A stretch of DNA of 64,000 bases, taken from NCBI RefSeq assembly GCF_020531965.1, contig NZ_JAJAWH010000004.1, positions 1 to 64,000 on the forward strand, in the 5' to 3' direction. This DNA is from Pseudorhizobium xiangyangii (GTDB lineage: Bacteria; Pseudomonadota; Alphaproteobacteria; Rhizobiales; Rhizobiaceae). The notes below the pieces were generated by a model. The model was given only the letters and a program-made list of their open reading frames with translations. It ran no database searches and was not told the origin of the DNA. Shown here piece by piece: positions 55,293 through 63,402 of this stretch. The position numbers and the translations under genes are program-made. How positions within the stretch are numbered: position 1 is the stretch's first letter; the number at the start of each line of letters is the position of its first letter.

Positions 55293-57268
55293 TGGCGGCC
55301 AACGCCGAAGCAACAGTAACACTATCACTTATCGACCGGATCACGGGGCCGATTAGGCGGATATCTGCCCGCATCGCGGCGGTTTCGCGCACACTCGGTA
55401 TCGACCGGATCACGGGAGCCGTGGGCCGCCTCGGCACATCGCTTAAGGGTCTCGGCTCCGGGCTTATGGCCACTACGGGCCGCCTCTCCGCGTTCCTCAC
55501 ATTGTTCGGCGCCGGTGGTGCCGGTGTGATTGCTACCGCCTACGGCCTGGCGAAGAGCGCGGCCGATGTTGGCGCCGAGCTAACGGAGATGTCCGGAAAG
55601 CTTGGCATCGGTGCCGAGGCTTTGCAGGAATATCGCTTCGCCGCAAAGATGAGTGGGGTTGAAATCGCCACCTTCGACAAGGGCGTGGAAAAACTCGGCA
55701 TCAATGCGGTTGAAGCCAGCAAGGGCAACAAGCAGCTTGCAGCCGCGTTCAAGTCTCTCGGCATCCGCGTTAGGGGTTCTGGCGGCGCCATGCGCTCCAC
55801 GGAAGATATTTTGGATGACACCATGGCGGCGTTGTCCGGGATAGAGGATCCGCTGAAACGGAACCAACTGGCGTTCAAGCTGTTCGGGAAGTCCGGTGTT
55901 GACCTCACGAAGATGCTAGGGGACGGCGCCGAAGGCTTGCGTGACCTCCGCGAAGAGGCGCGCCGCACCGGCAACGTTATGAGCGAAGACGCGGCGCGCG
56001 CCGGTGATGAACTCGGCGACCGCGTAGATGCATTGGTTGAACGGGTCACCGGCCTTAAGAACCTTCTAGGTGTCCAGCTTATCCCGGTATTCAATGAAGC
56101 CGTTAAGGGGATCACGGATTGGGCGGATGCCAACGCCGAATTGATCCGGTCCACGGTTACGGATTGGGCGAAGGACCTTGTCGGCTTCATCAGAGCCTTG
56201 ATTGATCCCACCTCGGAAGTTCGCCGTCAAATTGATGGCCTCGCCACTAGCTTCACGGCGTTTATGACGGCTATTCGTCCGGTTGTGGACTTCCTCGGCG
56301 GTCCCATGAACGCCGCTTTGATTGCCGTTGCTAGTTGGATCATGGGTCCGTTGGTTGTTGCGCTAGCCACCCTCGGCGCCGCCTTTGTGAAGCTTGGCAT
56401 CGTCATCTTGTCTACGCCGATTGGCTGGATCCTCGGCGGCCTGGCTTTGGTGGCTGGCGCCGTCTACGTCATCTATCAGCAGTGGGACGAATTCGCCGCC
56501 TACTGGTCCAGCTTGTGGGATCGGGTCAAGGCCGGATTTCAGCAAGGTTTCATTCACGGCGTCATCGCGCTTCTTAAGGAATTCAACCCGGTCACCCACA
56601 TCGTGCGCGGCATCAACGCGATGATTGAGTATTTCACCGGCGTTGATCTTATCGAACATGGGTCCGCAATGATCCAAACGCTGGCCACGGGGATCGAGTC
56701 CGGATGGGCGGCCATCATGGAATGGCTTCGGGCGCGGGGCCAGGCGATAGCGGAGACGGTATCCGGCTTCTATCAATATATGTTCGATGCGGGCGCCATC
56801 CTAGTAAACGCAATATGGGACGGCCTGAAATCGAAGTGGGATAGCGTGGTGGCCTGGCTACGTGGCGCCGTTGCCAACCTCGTCTCATGGCTTCCGGAGA
56901 GCATCCAGACACGCCTCGGCGTGAAGGTCGAAGGGGTTCCGGCCGGGCCCGTCAATGACAACGCTGGCGCCGCCGGTGCCGCCGCGTCAAGCACGCCGGC
57001 CCGATTGATCGGCGGGGTTCCTACGGGCGCCAGCCAAGAGGCTGCTATTGCCGCTGCCAACACCAACGCGCCGCCGACCTCCGGCGACGTGGAGCAAAAC
57101 TATCTCACCAATTCCAGCAATACGAACACCACGACGATGAAAGCCACCGTCAACATTACGGCCCCGCCCGGTTCTGATGCAGCCGCTATCGGTGCCGCTG
57201 TTCGGCGTGAACTCGACAACGTCAACCGCCGCGCCGCCGCCGCCAACGGCTCTTCGCTATCAGATTAA
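55292..57268 (+). CDS. Tail tape measure protein
   Basis: 658 residues: N-terminal Ile-Asp-Arg-Ile-Thr-Gly-Pro-Ile, Gly-Ile-Gly-Ala-Glu-Ala-Leu-Gln-Glu near 108, long helical part, then several hydrophobic stretches at about 335-395 (Ala-Leu-Ile-Ala-Val, Gly-Trp-Ile-Leu-Gly-Gly-Leu) and an Ala/Asn-rich end. It sets tail length and may form a membrane channel. ATG 55292 overlaps the E' stop; a GTG one codon earlier is possible. Confidence 0.9.
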   Translation: MAANAEATVTLSLIDRITGPIRRISARIAAVSRTLGIDRITGAVGRLGTSLKGLGSGLMATTGRLSAFLTLFGAGGAGVIATAYGLAKSAADVGAELTEMSGKLGIGAEALQEYRFAAKMSGVEIATFDKGVEKLGINAVEASKGNKQLAAAFKSLGIRVRGSGGAMRSTEDILDDTMAALSGIEDPLKRNQLAFKLFGKSGVDLTKMLGDGAEGLRDLREEARRTGNVMSEDAARAGDELGDRVDALVERVTGLKNLLGVQLIPVFNEAVKGITDWADANAELIRSTVTDWAKDLVGFIRALIDPTSEVRRQIDGLATSFTAFMTAIRPVVDFLGGPMNAALIAVASWIMGPLVVALATLGAAFVKLGIVILSTPIGWILGGLALVAGAVYVIYQQWDEFAAYWSSLWDRVKAGFQQGFIHGVIALLKEFNPVTHIVRGINAMIEYFTGVDLIEHGSAMIQTLATGIESGWAAIMEWLRARGQAIAETVSGFYQYMFDAGAILVNAIWDGLKSKWDSVVAWLRGAVANLVSWLPESIQTRLGVKVEGVPAGPVNDNAGAAGAAASSTPARLIGGVPTGASQEAAIAAANTNAPPTSGDVEQNYLTNSSNTNTTTMKATVNITAPPGSDAAAIGAAVRRELDNVNRRAAAANGSSLSD

Positions 57269-57278
57269 GGGGCCAGAC

Positions 57279-57689
57279 ATGGCAAGGGTAATGATGGGAC
57301 TAGGTGGCTTCCGATTCGCGATGGACACCGCCGCATATCAGAACTTGAATCGGAGCGATGAATACAGGTGGGAATCGCAAACCAGAATTGGCCGTCACCC
57401 CGCTATGCAGTTCATCGGAGAGGGCCACACCACCTTCAATCTTGAAGGGGTCATCTACCCACACTGGCGCGGCGGCCTCGGTCAGATTGAAAAGATGCGG
57501 ACGGCCGCCAAGTTGGGTTCCCCGCTCTTTCTGGTGTCCGGATACGGAAAGATTTTCGGCCGCTTCGTTGTCATGAAGATTGACGAAACGCAAACGCACC
57601 TTCTCCCGAATGGGGCGCCGAGGAAGCAGGAATTCGCGCTTGAACTCAAGAGCTATGGCGAAGACGGACTCGCGGGAGAACATTTCTAA
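57279..57689 (+). CDS. Tail protein U (P2 gpU family)
   Basis: 136 residues; Phe-Arg-Phe-Ala-Met-Asp-Thr-Ala-Ala-Tyr near the start and Phe-Ile-Gly-Glu-Gly-His-Thr-Thr and Phe-Ala-Leu-Glu-Leu-Lys-Ser-Tyr later are family blocks. ATG 57279; the longer frame runs into the tape measure. Confidence 0.88.
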   Translation: MARVMMGLGGFRFAMDTAAYQNLNRSDEYRWESQTRIGRHPAMQFIGEGHTTFNLEGVIYPHWRGGLGQIEKMRTAAKLGSPLFLVSGYGKIFGRFVVMKIDETQTHLLPNGAPRKQEFALELKSYGEDGLAGEHF

Positions 57690-58045
57690 TGGGCGCGATA
57701 TCGAAGAAGCTCCGGAGCGTCGAAGGCGGCCGCCTCATGTTCTGGTGTCCCGGTTGTGACGGCGCGCATCAAGTTGGCGTAGGCGACGGGCCGGGTCCGC
57801 GTTGGGGATATAACGGCAACCCGGATACGCCTACGTTCACGCCGTCCATTCTGGTTACTGGCATCAAGCCTCTCACTGATGATGACGCCGAAAGGCTCTT
57901 GATGGGCGACGTGTCTATTCCGGATGAGCCGGAGAAGACAATTTGCCATTCGTTCGTGAAGGACGGCCGCATTCAATTCCTTTCGGATTGCAGCCATGGT
58001 CTCGCCGGGCAAACCGTAGACATCCCGGATTTCGACCATGGCTGA
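57689..58045 (+). CDS. Conserved phage protein (DUF6527-like)
   Basis: 118 residues. Met-Phe-Trp-Cys-Pro-Gly-Cys-Asp-Gly-Ala-His, Trp-Gly-Tyr-Asn-Gly-Asn-Pro, Thr-Phe-Thr-Pro-Ser-Ile-Leu-Val, Cys-His-Ser-Phe-Val and Asp-Cys-Ser-His-Gly-Leu-Ala-Gly are repeated in many phages. Cys/His arrangement suggests a metal site. It is inserted between tail genes U and X, so it may be a tail-tip component or an accessory gene. Confidence 0.65.
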   Translation: MGAISKKLRSVEGGRLMFWCPGCDGAHQVGVGDGPGPRWGYNGNPDTPTFTPSILVTGIKPLTDDDAERLLMGDVSIPDEPEKTICHSFVKDGRIQFLSDCSHGLAGQTVDIPDFDHG

Positions 58046-58256
58046 AACATACATTGCCCGTGACGGCGACATGGTGGATGAAATTTGCTGGCGTTTCTAC
58101 GCGAAGGCGCAACAACCTTTGGCCGTGGAGCGCGTCTTAGAAGCGAACCGTGGTCTCGCCTCCCCTGGCGTCAAGCTCAAGGCCGGAACCCGCGTCTTCC
58201 TCCCGGATCTTCCGAAGCCGGAGTCGACCCCGATAATCCGAATTTGGGGGAAGTGA
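58038..58256 (+). CDS. Tail protein X (LysM-like)
   Basis: 72 residues; Asp-Met-Val-Asp-Glu-Ile-Cys-Trp-Arg-Phe-Tyr, then Leu-Glu-Ala-Asn-Arg-Gly-Leu-Ala and Leu-Lys-Ala-Gly-Thr-Arg-Val-Phe-Leu-Pro are classical for P2 gpX. Overlaps the previous gene by 8 bases. Confidence 0.88.
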   Translation: MAETYIARDGDMVDEICWRFYAKAQQPLAVERVLEANRGLASPGVKLKAGTRVFLPDLPKPESTPIIRIWGK

Positions 58257-58257
58257 C

Positions 58258-59421
58258 GTGCAGCCATTCGTGCAAATCATTGGAGGCGGAAGCGACCTAA
58301 CCGGCGGCTTAGGTGACCGGCTGTTGTCCGTCGAGTGCTTCGATGAAGCCGAGGACAAGTCGGACCGGGTTTCGATAGAGATTGACGACCGTGCCGGGTT
58401 CGCGGATGGCGGAATCATTGATTTTCCAGTTATCGGCCTAACCGTTGAAATCATCATGGGATACCGGGATGGCCAGTCGGCAAGCCGCGGGACCTACTTG
58501 ATTGATGACCTCACGGTATCTTCGCCGCCTCGGAAGCTCATGGTCACCGGTCGTTCCGCCGCGATGGCGAAGAGCTATCGGACGCCGCGAACAGAAAGCT
58601 ATCACCAAAAGACGCTTGGCGAGCTTATGGAGGCCATCGCCTCCCGCAATGGATACGAACCGGCCGTGGATCCGGAGCTATCCGGGATCGTCATCAGGCA
58701 CACGGATCAACATAACGAAAGTGACATGGCCTTTGCGACCCGCATCGCGGAGATGCATGACGGCGTCGCCAAGCCAGTGGCCGGGAAGCTGGCGGTGGCA
58801 AAACGCGGGACCGGCAAGAACATCGCCGGGGAAGAATTGCCCGTCATCACCATCCGGGAGACGGATTGCGATTCTTGGGATTTCAAATATTCCGCCCGTG
58901 AAGAGGCCGGGGAAGCCGGAGGCATGGAAGGCGCGGAAAGCGGGTCCAGCGGTGGCGGCGTCCGTGCGAAGTGGACGGATATCCGGACCGGCGAAACGAA
59001 GTTGGTGACCGCCGGGGAAGCACCCTTCCACGACCTCCGCTTTAGCTACCACAACGAAGCCGAGGCCGTGGCGGCGGTGAGCCAGAAGCGGAACACGGCG
59101 GCACGCGGCAAGGCTTCGTTTTCCTGCACCATCGGCGGCCGCGTCGACGTCCAGGCGGAGGCAAAATTAATCCTCGCAAGCTTTCGGCCATACATCCCCT
59201 TGGAATGGCGGATCAAGTCTTGTTCGCATCGCATTGAGGGCGTCGGCTACACCACGGACATTTCCGCCGAGTTGTTCGAAGAGAAACAGGACGATATTCC
59301 CGGAAAAGTTAAAGACACGAAGCCATCCGACGACGATAAGATTGATAAAGACGCTCCGGCCGAATCCGTGAAGCCTCGCAATACATCCGACTCCTTCGTC
59401 ATAGACCTCCCAAAGGAATAG
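58258..59421 (+). CDS. Late control / baseplate hub protein D (P2 gpD family)
   Basis: 387 residues from GTG 58258. N-terminal Leu-Leu-Ser-Val-Glu-Cys-Phe-Asp-Glu, Asp-Asp-Arg, middle Glu-Ser-Asp-Met-Ala-Phe-Ala-Thr-Arg-Ile-Ala, and Trp-Arg-Ile-Lys-Ser-Cys-Ser-His-Arg-Ile near 320. Forms the hub on which the spike sits. The C-terminal 40 residues are Asp/Lys-rich and variable. Confidence 0.88.
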   Translation: MQPFVQIIGGGSDLTGGLGDRLLSVECFDEAEDKSDRVSIEIDDRAGFADGGIIDFPVIGLTVEIIMGYRDGQSASRGTYLIDDLTVSSPPRKLMVTGRSAAMAKSYRTPRTESYHQKTLGELMEAIASRNGYEPAVDPELSGIVIRHTDQHNESDMAFATRIAEMHDGVAKPVAGKLAVAKRGTGKNIAGEELPVITIRETDCDSWDFKYSAREEAGEAGGMEGAESGSSGGGVRAKWTDIRTGETKLVTAGEAPFHDLRFSYHNEAEAVAAVSQKRNTAARGKASFSCTIGGRVDVQAEAKLILASFRPYIPLEWRIKSCSHRIEGVGYTTDISAELFEEKQDDIPGKVKDTKPSDDDKIDKDAPAESVKPRNTSDSFVIDLPKE

Positions 59422-59426
59422 AGATT

Positions 59427-60632
59427 GTGACTGACATCATCGAACTACTTCAGCAAGGCGGCATCCCACGGCGTAGCGCGGACGGCCTCAAGGCCGTGGC
59501 AGAGCGGTTGAACTGCGAAGTTGCGGTGGTTCACGCCATCGTTGACGTTGAATCAAACGGCTCCGGTATCGATGCGAAGGGCCGCGTCAAAGTCCTCTTC
59601 GAAAAGCACCGGTTCTATAAGAACCTCCCGGCTTCGAAACGTGCTGCCGCCGTGAAAGCCGGTCTAGGCCGCAAAGTCTGGATTTCGCCGAAGAATGGCG
59701 GATACAAGGATCAGCCAAGCAACGAAGCCGCCTTGGCGATGCTTATCAAGGCCGTGGAGTGGTGCCGGGCAAACGGGACCGATGAAGCCGCCGCCCTCAA
59801 GTCGGCGAGCTACGGAACCGGGCAAGTCCTCGGCGAGAACTTCGCGCTTTGTGGATGGGCTTCCGTGCAAGCCTTCGTTGCGGATATGTGCCAGCACGAA
59901 AACAAGCACGTCGATGCGATGATCGGCTTCCTTGTTGGGAGTGGCCTGGCGGACGAAATGCGCGCCCGCGACTTCGACGCCGTGGCGCGCGTCTACAACG
60001 GAAGCGGCCAGGTGGAGACCTACGGCGGCAAGATGCGGAAGGCATACGCCGCTTTCACCGGAAAAGAGGCCACGATTGAAAGCACGGTTCGGGCCGCCGG
60101 TCTCCGCATCGGCTCCGAGGGCTATCGGGTCGAAGCTCTACAGAAGCGGCTTGATGAACTCGGCTTCCCGGTCCGCGTTGACGGTGATTTCGGCGAGAAT
60201 ACCCGGAAGGCCGTGGTTGCATTCCAGGCGGTCCACGGTTTGGAAGTGGACGGCGTCGTCGGTGCCCTCACTCAACTGGCCTTAGACGTTGCCAAAACGT
60301 CAATTCCGGAGGCGCGGGCGACCGCCACAATCGCCGATTTGCGGGATCAAGGGTCATCCACCATTAAGGAAGCGGACAAGACGCAAGCCGTTTCCGTGGT
60401 GACGGGTGCGGTTGCCGTGGCTGGCGCCGCGAATGAGGCCGGGGTGTTCGATAAGATCAAGCAAGCATCGGATGCAGCCGCCGCGATGGCGGAGCCGCTT
60501 GGCGTGCTGGTCTCGCTCGTTTCCGAAAACTGGTGGCTCCTCGCCGGTGGCGCCGGGGTCGCCCTCTACTTCTTCGCGAAGCGAATCAAGGAAACTCGCC
60601 TTGCGGGTCATCAGGCCGGGCGGATTGTCTGA
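59427..60632 (+). CDS. Endolysin: N-acetylmuramidase with peptidoglycan-binding domain and membrane anchor
   Basis: 401 residues from GTG 59427. Catalytic domain of DUF3380 type with Asp-Val-Glu-Ser-Asn-Gly-Ser-Gly (Glu42) and Leu-Phe-Glu-Lys-His-Arg-Phe-Tyr, about 1-215. A PG_binding_1 repeat near 220-290 has Asp-Gly-Asp-Phe-Gly and Gly-Val-Val-Gly. A C-terminal transmembrane segment near 369-386 (Trp-Trp-Leu-Leu-Ala-Gly-Gly-Ala) is unusual for a soluble lysin and suggests membrane attachment. Confidence 0.9.
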   Translation: MTDIIELLQQGGIPRRSADGLKAVAERLNCEVAVVHAIVDVESNGSGIDAKGRVKVLFEKHRFYKNLPASKRAAAVKAGLGRKVWISPKNGGYKDQPSNEAALAMLIKAVEWCRANGTDEAAALKSASYGTGQVLGENFALCGWASVQAFVADMCQHENKHVDAMIGFLVGSGLADEMRARDFDAVARVYNGSGQVETYGGKMRKAYAAFTGKEATIESTVRAAGLRIGSEGYRVEALQKRLDELGFPVRVDGDFGENTRKAVVAFQAVHGLEVDGVVGALTQLALDVAKTSIPEARATATIADLRDQGSSTIKEADKTQAVSVVTGAVAVAGAANEAGVFDKIKQASDAAAAMAEPLGVLVSLVSENWWLLAGGAGVALYFFAKRIKETRLAGHQAGRIV

Positions 60633-60976
60633 TGCTGGCGGCCCTAGCGTTCTTCACGAAGGGAGTCGGCCGCTACATCACGGCGGCCGTTCTCGGCTTC
60701 GCGTTGTGCGCCGGGGTCTACGTTGCCGGTTACCGGGCATCCACAAAGGCGCACGAAGTTGACCGGATAAAGATGGAGCGTGCCGCCGCGTTGCGTGACC
60801 TCCGGGCCGCCGAGGACGCGGCCACCAATGCGGAACGGCTGATGTCCGAAGCGAATAGACGGTCGGTCGAAGCAAGGAAGAAGGCGGAAGACTATGCGGC
60901 ATCTCTCCCGGCAAGTGGCGGTTGCGCTCTTACTGGCGACGACCTCAACAGGTTGCGCAACATCAGGCAGCGTTGA
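60632..60976 (+). CDS. i-spanin (Rz-like)
   Basis: 114 residues: N-terminal transmembrane segment (about 16-33), then a long Ala/Glu/Arg coiled coil in the periplasm and a short polar end. ATG 60632 overlaps the endolysin stop. Contains the o-spanin gene in another frame near its 3' end. Confidence 0.8.
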   Translation: MLAALAFFTKGVGRYITAAVLGFALCAGVYVAGYRASTKAHEVDRIKMERAAALRDLRAAEDAATNAERLMSEANRRSVEARKKAEDYAASLPASGGCALTGDDLNRLRNIRQR

Positions 60977-61163
60977 GGGCGTTAGCCTCCCCGCCTGGCC
61001 CTCCCGGTTCGCGCCGGTGAAGACGACGACTCCACAATCCGGCAATGACGCGAAGGCAGCGTTGGGCGTATGTATGGTCGAGGCCGATGACGCCAACGAA
61101 GTAATTTCGGCGTCGCGGTCATGGTATCAGCAAATCCGCCAGACCTACGCGCCGAACCGATGA
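60894..61163 (+). CDS. o-spanin lipoprotein (Rz1-like), overlapping i-spanin
   Basis: 89 residues starting inside the i-spanin gene in another frame. Signal peptide with lipobox Ser-Thr-Gly-Cys (Cys21), then Pro/Ser-rich mature part and a C-terminal helix. It is longer than typical Rz1 and extends beyond the i-spanin stop. Together the two fuse inner and outer membranes at lysis. Confidence 0.8.
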   Translation: MRHLSRQVAVALLLATTSTGCATSGSVEGVSLPAWPSRFAPVKTTTPQSGNDAKAALGVCMVEADDANEVISASRSWYQQIRQTYAPNR

Positions 61164-61170
61164 TGGACTA

Positions 61171-61470
61171 ATGCCGGACACCGCCATTCTAGAAGCCGGG
61201 AGAGCAATAATAAACGTCGACCCAGTGCTCGGCGGTTTTCTTGTTCTGGTGTTGGCGGCGCTGGCGTGGGTGGTGAAGACGTGGCGGGCCGATGTGGCGA
61301 GCTTGAACGCTCGCATCATCGAAGAGATTGCGAAGCGCGAAGCGCTGGTGAATGCGCAAATCGCGGAACTTCGGACATCCGGGAAGATTGTGGACTCCGT
61401 GGATGATATGCGACGGGAGTTTACGCAAGCGATGATTCAGTTTGCTCAAAACATGAGGCCGAGCGCATGA
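61171..61470 (+). CDS. Single-helix membrane protein with coiled coil (holin candidate)
   Basis: 99 residues: transmembrane segment near 21-37 (Gly-Gly-Phe-Leu-Val-Leu-Val-Leu-Ala-Ala), then a charged coiled coil to the C-terminus. It follows the spanins by 8 bases. One of two holin candidates. Confidence 0.55.
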   Translation: MPDTAILEAGRAIINVDPVLGGFLVLVLAALAWVVKTWRADVASLNARIIEEIAKREALVNAQIAELRTSGKIVDSVDDMRREFTQAMIQFAQNMRPSA

Positions 61471-61685
61471 GTGTCCTTCATCGCATCCTCGGAATTCCAG
61501 CACCGGCGAAATCGTCAACCGTGGACCCCGATAGCCTTCGGGCTTCCGAAGCGCTGTTGCAGCGGGAGCGGCAAGAACTGCGCCAGAAAATTCAAAGGGT
61601 CCAGTCGGGAACCCGCCAAAGCGCGCGGGTTATGAACTCCATGGCGGGAGCCATGCTAATGGTCCGAGGGCATGAAAGTGGATAA
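61467..61685 (+). CDS. Small charged protein in lysis region
   Basis: 72 residues, Arg/Gln/Glu-rich helix in the middle (Gln-Arg-Glu-Arg-Gln-Glu-Leu-Arg-Gln-Lys). Overlaps the previous gene by four bases and the next by 14. Unknown. Confidence 0.5.
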   Translation: MSVLHRILGIPAPAKSSTVDPDSLRASEALLQRERQELRQKIQRVQSGTRQSARVMNSMAGAMLMVRGHESG

Positions 61686-62226
61686 ATTGCTTACCAACAG
61701 GCTTTTGCTCGTCTCTATCGCGGCCGTGGCGGCGTATTGGCTGACGGGGGCAATTGTCCCCGGTCCAGTCATGACCACCATCGTCGGCTTCATGTTGCTT
61801 GCCTTCGGCGGCCTCACATTCGCCTACTACGCGCGTCCCGCTTACGGGGTTGTTGTCTTAGGTCATCGCAGCAACTTCGAAGCCGATGGCGCCAGGTGGT
61901 CCCACCTCGGCGTTTACGGCGCCTGGCTGATGTCCGCCGGTGCGGTGTGGTCTGGAATCTTCCGGCTGGTGTGGGTCTACCACGGGACCCCGGACGCGTG
62001 GACCGGAACCGTCTATTCCGCGTTCGGATCCGCCATCATGGCGGTCGGCTTCTTGCTGATGTACTTCGCGCCGCAATCCACAGAAAAAGGCTTGCGGATG
62101 TCCGGCACGCTGTGGGTGGCTGGCGCTATCCTCCTCGGCATCTGCGCCGGGTTCCTTTTTGGAACTCAACTAAAGCCGATTCCGGACACGCCGTTGCTAT
62201 CGAAAATTAGCCGTGGGGCGAAGTGA
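61672..62226 (+). CDS. Four-helix membrane protein, last gene before attR
   Basis: 184 residues with four hydrophobic segments (about 11-29, 34-52, 80-100, 120-138, with a further one near 148-166). ATG 61672. At the prophage right end, it could be a holin or a lysogenic (superinfection) gene; sequence alone does not decide. Confidence 0.6.
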   Translation: MKVDKLLTNRLLLVSIAAVAAYWLTGAIVPGPVMTTIVGFMLLAFGGLTFAYYARPAYGVVVLGHRSNFEADGARWSHLGVYGAWLMSAGAVWSGIFRLVWVYHGTPDAWTGTVYSAFGSAIMAVGFLLMYFAPQSTEKGLRMSGTLWVAGAILLGICAGFLFGTQLKPIPDTPLLSKISRGAK

Positions 62227-62230
62227 CCCC

Positions 62231-62270
62231 GCTACCAGGGCGCCGCGCTGCTACCAGTGTGCTACCACGC
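62231..62270 (+). repeat. Arm-type GCTACCA repeats near attR
   Basis: GCTACCA at 62231, and TGCTACCAGT and GCTACCACGC at 62249-62270. The last pair repeats 6355-6376 near attL in the same orientation. Confidence 0.6.
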
Positions 62271-62277
62271 ATAAAAA

Positions 62278-62304
62278 AACCCGCCGGACAAAGGCGGGTT
62301 TTTT
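62278..62304. terminator. Bidirectional terminator at prophage right end
   Basis: AACCCGCC / GGCGGGTT with A-run before and T-run after the stem. It can end late transcription from the left and tRNA-Thr transcription from the right. Confidence 0.85.
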
Positions 62305-62315
62305 CGTTGAATTTC

Positions 62316-62393
<78 letters not shown>

Positions 62394-62565
62394 ATCCATT
62401 AGCCGTCGAGTTAGCAGATTCTGATTTTCTGTAAAGTAAAAAACACCGGTTCGGCACCATCAACATCATCATTCATAATTCGAAGTCGTACGATTTGCGG
62501 GTGCATCGGCCTTGTCGTGCATGGATTTTCTCCGCTAGGTATGGCCGTCATTACGAGGGCTATTC

Positions 62566-63339
62566 ATGGCTACGCCGAAAAAAAGCCTTTCCTTCAGCGC
62601 TTCCTCCGCACCGGAGGCCATGGCTGCCCGGGAAGAACTGATTCGCATCTACGGCAACGCGCCCATGGACGAGGCCGACGTGATCGTTGCGCTCGGCGGC
62701 GACGGCTTCATGCTTCATACGCTGCACGGCACCATCAACTCAGGCCAGGCCATCTACGGGATGAACCGCGGGTCTGTCGGCTTTCTGATGAACGATTATC
62801 AGACGACCGGACTGCATGAGCGTATCGATGCTGCCGTGGAGAACGTCCTTCGTCCCCTGCAGATGAAGACCACGAACACAGATGGCACAAGCTCCACCGC
62901 GCTTGCCATCAATGAGGTCTACCTGTTCAGGCAGTCCTACCAGGCCGCCAAGCTGAAGGTCGAGATCGACGGCAAGGTGCGCCTGGAAGAGCTCATCTGC
63001 GACGGCTTGATGATCGCCACCCCAGCCGGATCGACGGCCTATAATCTCTCCGCCCACGGCCCTATCCTGCCACTCGAGGCCCCGCTTCTGGCCATGACGC
63101 CGGTCAGCGCTTTCCGTCCGCGGCGTTGGCGCGGCGCACTGCTGCCGAACGGCGTGCGCGTCGACATCGACATCCTGGAGGCCGACAAGCGCCCGGTGAA
63201 TGCGGTTGCCGACAACATGGAGGTCAAGTCGGTGCTTCATATCCAGATCGAGCAGTCGGAGGACATGACCGCGCGGATCCTGTCGGATCCCGATCATTCC
63301 TGGTCGGACCGTATCCTTGCCGAGCAATTCAACAACTAG
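62566..63339 (+). CDS. nadK: NAD kinase
   Basis: Phosphorylates NAD to NADP. 257 residues, the short alphaproteobacterial form. Gly-Gly-Asp-Gly near 44-47, Asn-Arg-Gly-Ser-Val-Gly-Phe-Leu near 66-73, and Thr-Pro-Ala-Gly-Ser-Thr-Ala-Tyr near 150-157 are the nucleotide-binding signatures. ATG 62566 follows GAGGGC. Host gene flanking the prophage. Confidence 0.93.
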   Translation: MATPKKSLSFSASSAPEAMAAREELIRIYGNAPMDEADVIVALGGDGFMLHTLHGTINSGQAIYGMNRGSVGFLMNDYQTTGLHERIDAAVENVLRPLQMKTTNTDGTSSTALAINEVYLFRQSYQAAKLKVEIDGKVRLEELICDGLMIATPAGSTAYNLSAHGPILPLEAPLLAMTPVSAFRPRRWRGALLPNGVRVDIDILEADKRPVNAVADNMEVKSVLHIQIEQSEDMTARILSDPDHSWSDRILAEQFNN

Positions 63340-63349
63340 GCACAACAAG

Positions 63350-63379
63350 AAAAAGGGCAGCTCGCGGGCCGCCCTTTTT
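63350..63379. terminator. Bidirectional terminator nadK/prfB
   Basis: AAAAAGGGC / GCCCTTTTT stem with a GC-rich loop between the convergent genes. A- and T-runs on both sides. Confidence 0.85.
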
Positions 63380-63402
63380 CTCTATCTGTGATCGTGCCGT
63401 GA

